A stretch of 64,000 nt of DNA, from NCBI RefSeq assembly GCF_051175315.1, contig NZ_CP195100.1, positions 6,944,001 to 7,008,000 on the forward strand, given 5' to 3'. Positions 8,926-17,537 of the stretch are shown here, piece after piece; the first letter of the stretch is position 1, and the number at the start of each line of letters is the position of its first letter. Both the position numbers and the translations under genes were made by a program. The notes beneath the pieces are model-generated. The model did not search any database. It was not told where the DNA came from and saw only the letters and a program-made list of their open reading frames with translations. The DNA comes from Tundrisphaera sp051175315. Its GTDB lineage: Bacteria > Planctomycetota > Planctomycetia > Isosphaerales > Isosphaeraceae.

Positions 8926-9753
8926 TCAGGCCCCCTTGCGAAGCCGGGGCGCTCCCCCGTCCAGGTCGAGCGGTTCGAGGCGGACGCCCCGGGCGTCGGC
9001 CCGGACCAGCGTGTCCGGCCCGACCTCGATCCAGCCTGGGCCTTCGTCCAGCGGCTCGGAGGCGATCACCGAGCCCCCCGACCAGCGCGATTCCCCGGCC
9101 AGGTAGTAGAGCGTGTTCGGCGTCTCGGGCTCGGCGTATCGCACCGCCACGACGTCCGAGCCCGAGGCGAGGATCACGTTGGTCTTGATCTCGCCGTCGT
9201 GGTCGCGGGCCAGGTCGCGGCACTCGCGGAGCGTCGTCCGGAGCGCCAGGGCGGCGTCCCGCCCCCCGGCGCGGCGGAAGTGGGTCCGCCACAGGGCGCC
9301 CATCATCTCGCCGTCGGTCGACCCCCTCAGGTCGGCCTCGTGGTCCGGGTCGAGCCGGTCGCGGATCGCCTTGGAGAGCGGCCCGGGCCAGGGCTGGAGC
9401 ATCCCGTTGATCGTCCAGAGGTGGTCGTCCAGCACATACAGCGGCGTGTTGGTCAGGCAGGTCTCGATGTTCGGGCTGGCGTAGCGGATGTGGGCGACGA
9501 TCGAGCCGGAGGCCACCGCGCGGGGCATGGTCCTCCCGTTCTGGTCGGACCACAGCGGCAAGACGCTCTTGAGCAGGCCCGGCGTGGGCCCGGCCCCGGG
9601 GTTGAACCAGCCGACCCCCCAGCCGTCGCCGGCCACGCTGGAGTCGGACATCTGCCGGGCGTTGCGGCTCTGGTCGGTCAGGCCGTGGGGCGGGTCGTCC
9701 AGCAGCGACGAGAGGGTCCTCGGGGGGCCGAGGTAGGCGGCGATCCGGCACAT
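8926..9753 (-). CDS. egtC: class II glutamine amidotransferase, EgtC-like
   Basis: 275-aa N-terminal nucleophile hydrolase. Cys2 after Met is the expected nucleophile (MCRIAAYLG); further family features are GWGVGWF, the Arg-containing strand VAHIRYASP (about residue 88) and WTINGML. Family members include EgtC, which removes the gamma-glutamyl group from hercynyl-gamma-glutamylcysteine sulfoxide in ergothioneine synthesis. A GCS2-type carboxylate-amine ligase lies 27 nt upstream in the same direction and could supply gamma-glutamylcysteine, which supports an Egt-type role. EgtB and EgtD are not in the window, so the pathway assignment is an inference; a general glutamine amidotransferase role remains possible. 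Confidence 0.8.
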   Translation of the reverse strand: MCRIAAYLGPPRTLSSLLDDPPHGLTDQSRNARQMSDSSVAGDGWGVGWFNPGAGPTPGLLKSVLPLWSDQNGRTMPRAVASGSIVAHIRYASPNIETCLTNTPLYVLDDHLWTINGMLQPWPGPLSKAIRDRLDPDHEADLRGSTDGEMMGALWRTHFRRAGGRDAALALRTTLRECRDLARDHDGEIKTNVILASGSDVVAVRYAEPETPNTLYYLAGESRWSGGSVIASEPLDEGPGWIEVGPDTLVRADARGVRLEPLDLDGGAPRLRKGA

Positions 9754-9780
9754 CGGGGCATCTCCGGCGGCGGGTTGGGG

Positions 9781-10963
9781 TCAGATTGCGGTCGCCTCGT
9801 GACGGGGCGATCCGTGATCGGCCCCGGACCCCACGCAGCCGGGCCCTGGCACGGGGCCGGCCGTCAGGAGCCGGGCGACTTCGATCAGGTCGCCGGTGCG
9901 TTCGAAGACGGCGAGTTGGAGGTCGGCCCCGGTCGGGCCGTCGGCCATCGCCCGGGCCATCTCCAGGTGCCGGGCGCAGCCGAGTTCCTCGGCCACGCCG
10001 CCCAGGCGGTCGACCAGGCGGCGGATGACGTCGGAGGCGCGGGCGGGGCGGCCGGTGCCGGGGTCGACGATCATCGCCTCCAGGCCGTACCGTGAGGCCC
10101 GCCAGCGATCCTGGCGGATCATCATCCGGCCGATCTCGTCGTCGGGCAACGGCCTCCCGTCGTCGCGGCGGGCCAGGTCGTGCACCAGGCACTGGATCAG
10201 GGCCGTCAGCCCGAGTGTCGCGTCGAGGTCGGGGGGGCATGTCGCAGGCCCGGACCTCGACGGTGCCGTGCCGCTCGCTGGGCCGGACGTCCCACCATAG
10301 TTCCTTGGTCGTCTTGATGTGCCCGGCGTCCGACAGTCGGCCGACCAGTCGGTCGAAGTCGCCCCATCGCGACAGGTGCGGCGGGATCCCGCCGATGGGG
10401 GAGGTCGCCAGCACCTCGACCCGGTGCGACCGGAGGCCGGTGGCCCGGCCGCACCAGAACGGGCTGTTGGCCGAGAGGGCCAGCAGGGCGGGGATGTATA
10501 TCGAGATCCGGGTGCAGGCCCGCACGGCCTCATCCCCGCCCTCGACGCCGACGTGGACGTGCATGCCGAACGTCAGCTGGCGGCACAGTGTCTCCCGGAA
10601 CGTCTCGGCGAGTTCCAGGTAGCGGGGTTCCGGGGTGATCGGCTGGTCCATCCAGTGGGCGAACGGGTGGGTCCCGCCCCAGGCGAGCAGGACGCCATGC
10701 CGCCGGGCCAGCTCGCGGACGGCGTCGAGCTTCGGGGCGAGGTCCCGCCCCACCCCTTCGACGTCGCCGCAGATGGCGGTGTTGACCTCCAGGCAGGAGG
10801 GGTAGAACTCCGGCTTCAGCGAATCGGCCAGCCCGGCGGGGGCCGCCGCGATGATCTCGGGGGCGACATCCCGGAGCCCCAGGTAGCGGGCGTCGACGAG
10901 CTGGAATTCCAGCTCCACGCCGAGGGACGGGCCGGGGCTGCCGGGGAACGGTTCGACGCGCAT
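9781..10963 (-). pseudogene. carboxylate-amine ligase (GCS2/YbdK family), frameshifted
   Basis: Two overlapping frames together encode one GCS2-family glutamate-cysteine ligase-like protein of about 393 aa. The first frame gives the N-terminus (SLGVELEFQLVD; active-site region LTFGMHVHVGVEGGDEAVR) up to VEVRACDMPP; the protein then continues in another frame from DLDATLGLTALIQ to the stop at 9781. The switch is at a run of seven G (10231-10237 on the plus strand); six would restore one frame. It is therefore either a sequencing error in a homopolymer or a recent inactivation or phase-variable tract. Neighbours: SDR gene 42 nt upstream, EgtC-like gene 27 nt downstream, likely one operon. Family function is ATP-dependent ligation of glutamate to an amine such as cysteine. 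Confidence 0.82.
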
Positions 10964-11005
10964 GGGAGAGGATCCTCGCTCAGGTCGTCCGCGGCCGGGC
11001 CCGGG

Positions 11006-11881
11006 CTATCCGGTGGTGACCTCGCCGCCCAGCAGGGTCAGGACCTCGCCGGTGATGTAGCTGCTGTCCGCCTCGGAGGCGAAGAAGACGAAGGCCGGGG
11101 AGATCTCCTCCGGCTGGGCCGGGCGGCCCATCGGCGTCTTCTCGCCGTGCTTGGCCACCTGGTGCGCCGGCTCGCTCATCGGGATGAACGGCGTCCAGAC
11201 CGGCCCCGGGGCCACGCAGTTGACCCGGATGCCCCGGTCGACGAAGTTCTGCGCCAGCGACTTGGTGAAGGCGTGGATCGCCCCCTTGGTCGCCGAGTAG
11301 TCCATCAGCCGGGCCGTCCCGCGCATCCCGGCGATCGAGCCGACGTTGATGATCGAGCTGCCCTTCTTCAGGTGCGGCAGGGCGGCCTTGACCATGAAGA
11401 AGTAGCCATAAATATTGGTCTTGAAGGTCTTGTCGAACTGCTCGACGGTGATGTCCTCGAAGCGGTCCTGCTGCATCTGGTAGGCGGCGTTGTTGACCAG
11501 GATGTCGAGCTGGCCCAGCTCCTTGACGGTCCGCTCGACGAGGTTGCGGCAACCCTGCGGGTCGGTGACGTCGCCGGGCAGGAGCAAGCAGCGGCGGCCC
11601 GCGGCCTCGACCGCGCCCCGGGTCTCCTCGGCGTCGGCCTGCTCCTCGGCGAGGTAGACGATGGCGACGTCGGCCCCTTCGCGGGCGTAGAGCACGGCCA
11701 CGGCCCGGCCGATGCCGCTGTCGCCGCCGGTGATCAGGGCCACCTTGCCCTCCAGCTTGCCGGCGGCGCGGTAGTCGGGCGCCTGGTAGCGGGGCTTCTG
11801 GCCCATCTCCGCCTCGATCCCCTGCCCTTCCTGCTGCTCGGGGGGCATCGGGCCTTCGGGCTCTTGCTTCTGCTGGCTCAT
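11006..11881 (-). CDS. SDR-family oxidoreductase (YghA-like)
   Basis: 291-aa short-chain dehydrogenase/reductase. Rossmann motif TGGDSGIGRAVA (about residues 51-62), NNAAY at the family NNAG position, catalytic Ser in VGSIAG and YSATK (Tyr-x-x-x-Lys). The roughly 40-residue hydrophilic N-terminal extension rich in Gln/Glu/Pro is typical of the YghA/YdaD-like glucose/ribitol dehydrogenase-like branch. ATG 11881 is chosen because the sequence from MSQQKQEPEGP matches that branch; the frame continues upstream without protein-like composition. It is the first gene of the minus-strand series leading to the ligase and EgtC-like genes, 42 nt away. Substrate unknown; NAD(P)H-dependent. Confidence 0.9.
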   Translation of the reverse strand: MSQQKQEPEGPMPPEQQEGQGIEAEMGQKPRYQAPDYRAAGKLEGKVALITGGDSGIGRAVAVLYAREGADVAIVYLAEEQADAEETRGAVEAAGRRCLLLPGDVTDPQGCRNLVERTVKELGQLDILVNNAAYQMQQDRFEDITVEQFDKTFKTNIYGYFFMVKAALPHLKKGSSIINVGSIAGMRGTARLMDYSATKGAIHAFTKSLAQNFVDRGIRVNCVAPGPVWTPFIPMSEPAHQVAKHGEKTPMGRPAQPEEISPAFVFFASEADSSYITGEVLTLLGGEVTTG

Positions 11882-12185
11882 GGCGATCCTCGGCGGTTGG
11901 GGGAACATGGCGGGACGGCGGGCTCGCCTCGGCCCGTCGCCGCAAGCAAACACCGGGCCGTCGGGGCGGCGGCGCCGCCGTTCGGCGGAAAAATATGCTT
12001 CAAAGCTCATGCGATCGGCCCGGCCGGCCCGGATCCGGGGGCGATGGCGTCGGATCGCCGGCCCGAGGGGATGGGGCCGGGCCCGGCCGATGCTCGCGGG
12101 CGTCCCCCGACGGGGCAACGCTTTGCCCGGGGCACCGGCACCGGCCGGCGGGGTCGCGGGCGATCCCCCGCCCGGGGCCGTCGAT

Positions 12186-12470
12186 TCAGGCCCCTCCCCG
12201 CGCCGATCCGGACGCGTCCGACGCATCGCGGCCGGCGTCGGGCTCGTAGGCCGGGGGCGTCCCGCTGCGCCCGGTGCCCCTCGGGCCCGGATCGGTCTGG
12301 CCGGGGGGGACGTAGCGCTCGCTGCCCCCGGTGCCGGGTCCGCTGGCCGACTCGTTGGGGTCGGGCCCGGGCGTGCCGGCGTCCCGGCCGCCGCGATCCG
12401 AACTCGCCCCGCCGCCCGTGGTCGCCGTGTTGTCGCCCGGCGTGTCGCCCAGGACTTGATCCCTGCTCAT
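12186..12470 (-). CDS. small disordered hypothetical protein (94 aa)
   Basis: 94-aa hydrophilic protein, almost entirely Gly/Ser/Pro/Asp/Thr and without predicted structure (ends DASDASGSARGGA). ATG 12470 has a clean GGAGG about seven bases upstream, the main reason to call it a gene. No known domain. The composition resembles small stress-associated disordered proteins common in soil planctomycetes, but that is only a resemblance. It stands alone between the SDR gene and the nucleotidyltransferase gene. Confidence 0.5.
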   Translation of the reverse strand: MSRDQVLGDTPGDNTATTGGGASSDRGGRDAGTPGPDPNESASGPGTGGSERYVPPGQTDPGPRGTGRSGTPPAYEPDAGRDASDASGSARGGA

Positions 12471-12614
12471 GATGGTGCCTCCGAGTTGGGTGGGCGCCCC
12501 TCGGCGGGCCGGACGGGCCGCGCCGGGGCGCGGGACCTTGGGGATCAAAGGGCATGCCAAGGACGGGCACGCCGCGGCCCGACCCGGGATCTCGCACTCC
12601 CGGGCGCGGCGGGC

Positions 12615-13415
12615 CTACTTGTGCGGCTCGATGCAGGCGGTCCAGTGGGCGACCTCCTCGGCGGACATCGGCCCGGCCGGCCTGACCCGCGCGTCGGCGT
12701 AGCCCCGGAGGCCGGTATCGGCCTGGTATTGCTCGCGGGAGAGGAACGTCCCCAAGCAGACCTTCTCCGCCGGGGCGGGCGCGTCGACCTCGGCCTCCAG
12801 CCGGCCCGTCAATTCGCGGAGGACCCAGGCCGGCACCTTGCCGCGCTCCGAGGGATAGCAGAACCCGAACAGGATGAGCTGGCTGAGGATCAGGCGCCAG
12901 TGGTCCCCGAAGCGGTCGAGCAGGCGACGCCAGTCGAACGAATCGCCCCGGGCGAGGATCAGGTGGGCGATGTCGGCCCCGTCGTAGCGCTCGCGCTCCT
13001 GGACATAGCACTTCGACCAGATCATCTCCTCGGGCGGGCAGACCCGGACCGGGATCCCCAGCACCTGCGCCTCGGTCGCGTGCCGGAACCAGCCGTCGTC
13101 GACCCGGGCCACGCCATTGCCCGAGTTGAAGATCAGGTCGGCGAAGCAGTCCTCGCCGTGGGCCTTCGCCAGCCAGTGCGGGAACGGGATCTCGGTGCGG
13201 TATCCGGCCCGCGAGAGGGCCTCCAGGGCCGGGTCGAGGTCGGATCGCTTGAGGAAGAAATCGACATCCTTGGTGTGCCGCTCGATCTCCGTGTAGGCGG
13301 CCAGGGCGAAGGCGCCCCCGACGAGGAAGGGCACGCCGGCCTCGGCCAGGACGGTCATCGTGCGGACGTAGAATTCCCGCGTCCGCGGGTCGAGATCGAG
13401 GTGGGCTGGCTGCAT
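12615..13415 (-). CDS. nucleotidyltransferase-fold protein (AbiEii/DUF6036-like)
   Basis: 266-aa protein with a minimal nucleotidyltransferase signature: GGAFALAAYTEIERHTKDVDFF (about residues 34-55), the pattern GG-x(n)-T-x-DVD seen in AbiEii-type toxins and MNT-like proteins. The third acidic residue probably lies in the DLIFNSGNG segment near residue 92. Length and start (ATG 13415) are consistent. AbiEii enzymes act as toxins with an AbiEi antitoxin, but no partner transcription-factor gene is adjacent, so a solitary nucleotidyltransferase-like protein is the safer call. Confidence 0.75.
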   Translation of the reverse strand: MQPAHLDLDPRTREFYVRTMTVLAEAGVPFLVGGAFALAAYTEIERHTKDVDFFLKRSDLDPALEALSRAGYRTEIPFPHWLAKAHGEDCFADLIFNSGNGVARVDDGWFRHATEAQVLGIPVRVCPPEEMIWSKCYVQERERYDGADIAHLILARGDSFDWRRLLDRFGDHWRLILSQLILFGFCYPSERGKVPAWVLRELTGRLEAEVDAPAPAEKVCLGTFLSREQYQADTGLRGYADARVRPAGPMSAEEVAHWTACIEPHK

Positions 13416-13580
13416 ATCGCGTCCCAGGTCTGATATTTTCGCCCGCCGGGCGGATCATCGCGCCCCCACGGAGAGCAATCCGGGTGCCGATCGTTGGGCA
13501 CGCGGGTTGCCACCTGGTCGACCCATGCGCCGCGACCCGAGCGGCCCCGAAATCACCCTGGATTCGAGACGGAGGCGGTG

Positions 13581-14327
13581 ATGCCCGAGCCCGGCCCGGT
13601 CGTACGAGTGGCGGCGATTGGCGATCTCCATTGCACCAGGACATCGCAGGGGACCATCGCGCCGATGTTCGCCGGCGTCAGCGAGTTCGCCGACGTCCTC
13701 GTCCTGTGCGGGGACCTGACCGACTACGGCCTGCCCGAGGAGGCCCACGTGCTCGTGAAGGAGCTGGCGGGCGCATCGAACCTGCCGACGGTGGCCGTGC
13801 TGGGCAACCACGACTTCGAGTCGGGCCAGGCGGACGAGGTGCGGCAGATCCTCGCCGAGTCGGGCATCATCATGCTCGACGGCGACGCGGTGGAGGTCCG
13901 GGGCGTCGGCTTCGCCGGCGCCAAGGGGTTCGCCGGGGGATTCGGGCGGGGGACGCTCGGCGCCTGGGGCGAGTCGTCCGTGAAATTTTTCGTCCAGGAG
14001 GCGATCGACGAGGCGCTCAAGCTGGAATCGGCCCTGGCCCGGCTGCGCACCGAGCACCGCATCGCCGTCCTCCATTACGCCCCGATCCGCGCGACGGTCG
14101 AGAACGAGCCGCCGGAGATCTTCCCGTTCCTCGGGTGCAGCCGGCTGGAAGAGCCCCTGAACCGCTACCCGGTGACGGCCGTGGTCCACGGCCATGCCCA
14201 CAACGGCACCCACGAAGGCCGCACCGGCGCGGGAATCCCCGTGTACAACGTCTCCCTGCCGCTGATGCGGAAGACGTCCCCCGATCGCCCCCCGTTCCGC
14301 ATCATCGAGGTGCCCGCCCCCGCCTGA
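13581..14327 (+). CDS. metallophosphoesterase
   Basis: 248-aa calcineurin-like phosphoesterase. All metal-site motifs are present in order: GDLH (Asp15, His17), GDLTDYG (about 46), GNHDFE (about 76), a His in VLHYAP, and HGHAHNG (about 207). ATG 13581 follows a GGAGG six bases upstream, and the upstream continuation of the frame is not protein-like. No signal peptide, so cytoplasmic. Divergent from the nucleotidyltransferase gene. Substrate cannot be inferred from sequence. Confidence 0.9.
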   Translation: MPEPGPVVRVAAIGDLHCTRTSQGTIAPMFAGVSEFADVLVLCGDLTDYGLPEEAHVLVKELAGASNLPTVAVLGNHDFESGQADEVRQILAESGIIMLDGDAVEVRGVGFAGAKGFAGGFGRGTLGAWGESSVKFFVQEAIDEALKLESALARLRTEHRIAVLHYAPIRATVENEPPEIFPFLGCSRLEEPLNRYPVTAVVHGHAHNGTHEGRTGAGIPVYNVSLPLMRKTSPDRPPFRIIEVPAPA

Positions 14328-14393
14328 GCCGGCCGGGCGCGCCGCATCGGCGGTCGCCCGGGACCGCCCCGATCGGCCGCCCGCGCGGCGCGG

Positions 14394-14777
14394 TCACCGG
14401 CCCCCCGTCGCCTCGTGGTCCGGCGGGCCGATCGACGTCGTCGGGGTCCACGAGGGCGGGTCGCTGGCCGGGAAGGATTCCTCGGAAGCCTCTGCCACCG
14501 GGTCGTCCGAGCCTTCGAAGTCGATCCGGCCGCCCCGTCCGACCGCGTCGCCGGACTCGCCCGACCACGAGCCCCCGACCGAGCCGGTGAAGATCGAGGG
14601 CGTCTCGCCCCGTCCTTCGCCGCGGGCGAGCCCGTCGGCGGCATCCTCCGCGCTCATCGCGCCCCCGGCGATCGTCTCCAGGTCGTCGCCCGGGCGGATG
14701 CCGGGCGCCCGGGCGGTCACCCCGCCGATGGGCTTGCCTTGCTCGTCGCGATGCGGATCGTTGCCGATGCCAGCCAT
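14394..14777 (-). CDS. small hypothetical protein with C-terminal SFPASDPPSW motif
   Basis: 127-aa acidic, Gly/Ser-rich, probably disordered protein. Near its C-terminus it carries EESFPASDPPSWTPTTSIG, a short motif I have seen at the ends of many unrelated small bacterial proteins of unknown function. ATG 14777 has GGAGG seven bases upstream; the frame continues upstream without protein-like composition. Convergent with the metallophosphoesterase gene (66 nt between stops). No function can be assigned. Confidence 0.65.
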   Translation of the reverse strand: MAGIGNDPHRDEQGKPIGGVTARAPGIRPGDDLETIAGGAMSAEDAADGLARGEGRGETPSIFTGSVGGSWSGESGDAVGRGGRIDFEGSDDPVAEASEESFPASDPPSWTPTTSIGPPDHEATGGR

Positions 14778-15153
14778 GTCGGACCTCCATTTCGGGTGAA
14801 AGTCGCGGATCATCCCGATCGGTCGTTGCAATCCCCATACCCGGCCGAGGTCCACCTTCGGCGCGGGGATCCTGCATCCTCCCGCCCGAATCGCCGCAGG
14901 GACTCCGCGCCGGGGGACGCGCGAGGACGGCACTGGGCGAGATCGGGGTCCCCGATCCGGCCGCCTCCCATCCCGACCGGCCGGCCCATTCTGAGCATCC
15001 GAATTTCTCCCGATCGCCTGAGCGGCAACGGTTTGCGTCGAGCGGGCGGCATGGTCGCGACGACGGCCGTGCCGGATGGGTGTCTTGACCGGCCTCGCGG
15101 ATGGCCGTCCGCGCCATCCCGGGGCCCACCCCATCCCGCGAGGAGTTGTCCCC
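14778..15153. other. intergenic region between divergent small genes
   Basis: 376 bases separating two divergently transcribed small genes; presumably holds both promoters. I see no convincing gene, repeat or strong promoter consensus in it. Confidence 0.4.
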
Positions 15154-15423
15154 ATGCCCATCGATCCGTTCGCGATCCAAGCGTCGGCCCGGCTCGCCGC
15201 CGACGCCGGGCCGATCGCCCGCCGAGCCGTGAAGTCCTCGTTCCCGCTCCTGTGGTTGGTGCTCAGGCCGATCATCGGCAAGCTCCTGATGATCGTGATC
15301 GAATCGATCTTCGCCGCCTCGGCGACCGGCCGGGGGATCGTGGCCGGCGGCCGGTCCGACCCCTACCGGGACGGCTACGGCTCGGAAGTGCTGAAGGCGT
15401 TGCGGGAGGCCGACGCGGACTGA
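15154..15423 (+). CDS. small membrane-associated hypothetical protein (89 aa)
   Basis: 89-aa protein with a single hydrophobic segment (about residues 30-52, FPLLWLVLRPIIGKLLMIVI) flanked by basic residues and a short charged tail (YRDGYGSEVLKALREADAD). ATG 15154 follows a GAGGAG. No known domain. Divergent from the SFPASDPPSW protein gene. Probably an inner-membrane protein of unknown function. Confidence 0.55.
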   Translation: MPIDPFAIQASARLAADAGPIARRAVKSSFPLLWLVLRPIIGKLLMIVIESIFAASATGRGIVAGGRSDPYRDGYGSEVLKALREADAD

Positions 15424-15462
15424 CCGCCCCCCCGCGACGCCCGGCCTCGCCACCACCCACGC

Positions 15463-15521
15463 TTATTTTTGAATATTAGATTATTTTAGCAACATTTGTT
15501 ATTCGATCTGTTAAAGTTCAT
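15463..15521 (+). promoter_or_regulatory. AT-rich island upstream of the HTH gene
   Basis: About 60 bases of strongly AT-rich sequence (for example TTTTTGAATATTAGATTAT) in DNA that is otherwise about 70% GC, ending roughly 100 nt before the next start codon. This is where a promoter or protein-binding site would be expected, but no unambiguous -35/-10 pair can be fixed. Confidence 0.35.
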
Positions 15522-15623
15522 GTCGTGGCACCGGCCCGGGCCCGGCGCGAGATCCGGCCCGGCCCCACCCGTCCCGCGGTCGTCCGATGTCGGGGGCGAC
15601 CCGCCCTTCTCCGGGATCCACCC

Positions 15624-15986
15624 ATGAGCCCCTTCCCGACCCGCATCGCATTCGCAGGGCGCATCCGCCGCATCCGCCTCGACGCCTTCGGCGAGGACGG
15701 CATCGGGAGGCTGTCCGAGGCCCTGGGGATCCTGCCGCGGACCTGGGAGAATTACGAGGCGGGGGTGACCATCCCCGACCTGATCATCCTCCGCTTCATC
15801 TGCCTCACCGGGGCCGCCCCCCGATGGCTCCTCGCCGACGAGGGGCCCGCCTATGGGCCCGATCCCGGCACGAACCAGGACGACGATCGAGATCGAATCC
15901 CGGTTTCGTCCCCGCCACTCGCCGCCGGTGCATCGCCCTGCCGGACGCCGGCCCGGAGGGTCGGGGGCGATGCTCCCACGGGTTGA
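15624..15986 (+). CDS. putative HTH (XRE-like) DNA-binding protein
   Basis: 120-aa protein. Residues about 8-72 look like an XRE/Cro-type helix-turn-helix: RIRRIRLDAFGEDGIGRLSEALGI, then LPRTWENYEAGVTIPDLIILRFI, where the NYE-G and IP-L pattern matches the recognition-helix region of XRE regulators. The C-terminal 50 residues are Pro/Asp-rich and probably disordered. ATG 15624 is chosen because the upstream extension is Arg/Pro-rich. The AT-rich island just upstream is a possible autoregulatory site. Target genes unknown. Confidence 0.6.
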   Translation: MSPFPTRIAFAGRIRRIRLDAFGEDGIGRLSEALGILPRTWENYEAGVTIPDLIILRFICLTGAAPRWLLADEGPAYGPDPGTNQDDDRDRIPVSSPPLAAGASPCRTPARRVGGDAPTG

Positions 15987-16042
15987 CGATCCGGGGGTCC
16001 CTCGCGTAGTGTCCAGGCAGACACCAACGGAGGGACCATGCC

Positions 16043-16273
16043 ATGTCGCATCATCACGCCAGGGGCGCGACCTCGCGCGAGGTCGGCATCATCGCCCGGC
16101 TGACGACCGCCGGGTCCAGGGCCGTCGACCCGTCCGACCGCATGGCGATCGGCGAGGGGTTGGAATTGATCCGCCTGCTGGTCTCCGAACGGGGCCGGCG
16201 CCGGGACCTGGATGTCCAGTGGGACGAGGCCGGGGCCGACGGCTTCCCGGTGGACCCGCCCTGCCCCGACTGA
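16043..16273 (+). CDS. small hypothetical protein (76 aa)
   Basis: 76-aa hydrophilic protein (starts MSHHHARGATSREVG, ends FPVDPPCPD) with one amphipathic helix (GEGLELIRLLVSERG). A GGAGG lies 9-13 nt upstream of the start, which supports translation. It sits 57 nt after the HTH gene in the same direction and may be co-transcribed. No recognisable domain. Confidence 0.45.
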   Translation: MSHHHARGATSREVGIIARLTTAGSRAVDPSDRMAIGEGLELIRLLVSERGRRRDLDVQWDEAGADGFPVDPPCPD

Positions 16274-16419
16274 CCGGGGCCGCGATCGAACCCGGATTGC
16301 CCGGATCGTCCGGCCCGGGGATGATGGCACGCCGGGGGCGACGATGCGCGGGCGATGGTCGCCCTGCCGATGACCCGCCGATGCCCGGCGGGGGCGGGTT
16401 TCCCGACCGAGGGGTGCCG

Positions 16420-17505
16420 ATGGCGGCCGAATGGCGTTTTCGGATCATGGGGACGGTGTTCGGCCCGGTCTCCGTCGCGGACCTGGTCCGGCAGGCCGCC
16501 GAAGGCCGGATCGGCCCGGACACCGAGGTCAGGAAGGGCGACGGCCCCTGGATCCTCGCCTCCAAGGTGGCCGGCCTCTTCGACCGGGCCGCCCAGGCCA
16601 GGCCGGCCGCCCCGGATCCGCCCGGGCCGGCCGAGGAGGCCAGCGTCTTCGTCCCCGCGCCGAGGCGTCCTTCGTCGGCCGCCCCCTCGGGCGGCAACTT
16701 CGAGGTGATCGACATGGCCGAGGCCGACGGCTTCCGGGTCGAGGTGCTGGCCTACTCCGGGCTCGGCGGCTCCCGGGACCCGCAGACGGCCTCGACCCTC
16801 TATTTCGCCGAGCGGGCGGGCATCCGGCTCAAGCAGGTCCGGATCACCCTGGACGGCGGCGAGGCGATCGCCGAGTCGGGCGCCCTCCACTTCATGCTCG
16901 GCCGCATCCAGATGGAGAGCAAGATCGGCGGCGTCGCCGGGCTCGGCAAGGCGATGATGAACCGGTTCGTCGCCAAGGAGGCGGCGATCCTGCCCCGCTA
17001 CCGGGGCACCGGGCAGATCTACCTGGAGCCGTCGTTCGGCCACTTCCTGATCCACCGGCTGGCCGCCGAGGAGGTGATCGCCGACAAGGGGATGTTCTAC
17101 TGCGGGCAGGGGACGCTCGACGTCGGCGCGGCGATCCAGAAGAACGTCTCGTCGGCCCTGTTCGGGGGCGAGGGGCTGTTCCAGACGAGGATCCGGGGGA
17201 CCGGGATCTGCGTGCTGGAGTCGCCCGTGCCGGCCGGCGAGATCGTGCGGGTCGACCTGAAGGACGAGGCGTTGCAGGTGGACGGCAACTTCGCCCTGAT
17301 GCGGACCGGCCGGATCGAGTTCTCCGTCGAGAAGTCGACTCGGAGCATCCTGGGGACGATCACCGGCGGCGAGGGGCTGCTCCAGACGTTCCGGGGCACC
17401 GGCTCGGTGTGGCTGGCGCCGACGCAGGAGGTCTACCAGCGGCTCCAGGCGGGCGGGCTGGGCTCGATGTCCTCGGCGTCGAGGTCATCGAACACCTCGA
17501 CCTAG
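16420..17505 (+). CDS. GYF_2-AIM24 domain protein
   Basis: 361-aa protein of two parts. Residues about 5-52 (WRFRIMGTVFGPVSVADLV, ending DGPWILASKVAGLF) match the bacterial GYF_2 peptide-binding domain; a Pro/Ala linker follows; residues about 95-350 are an AIM24 (mitochondrial biogenesis AIM24-like, TspO-box) beta-prism domain with the Gly-rich segments GEGLFQTRIRGTG and GEGLLQTFRGTGSVWLAP. No signal peptide or membrane helix. ATG 16420 is the start because the GYF domain begins directly after it. Function of AIM24 proteins in bacteria is not established; the GYF module suggests a protein-protein contact. Confidence 0.85.
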   Translation: MAAEWRFRIMGTVFGPVSVADLVRQAAEGRIGPDTEVRKGDGPWILASKVAGLFDRAAQARPAAPDPPGPAEEASVFVPAPRRPSSAAPSGGNFEVIDMAEADGFRVEVLAYSGLGGSRDPQTASTLYFAERAGIRLKQVRITLDGGEAIAESGALHFMLGRIQMESKIGGVAGLGKAMMNRFVAKEAAILPRYRGTGQIYLEPSFGHFLIHRLAAEEVIADKGMFYCGQGTLDVGAAIQKNVSSALFGGEGLFQTRIRGTGICVLESPVPAGEIVRVDLKDEALQVDGNFALMRTGRIEFSVEKSTRSILGTITGGEGLLQTFRGTGSVWLAPTQEVYQRLQAGGLGSMSSASRSSNTST

Positions 17506-17537
17506 ATCGCGCGACGCCGGGCCCCGGCCCCGCCCGT

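Noticed and set aside
12186..13644. Alternative long minus-strand frame over the nucleotidyltransferase gene
   Set aside because: Low-complexity translation; the nucleotidyltransferase frame has a clear motif.
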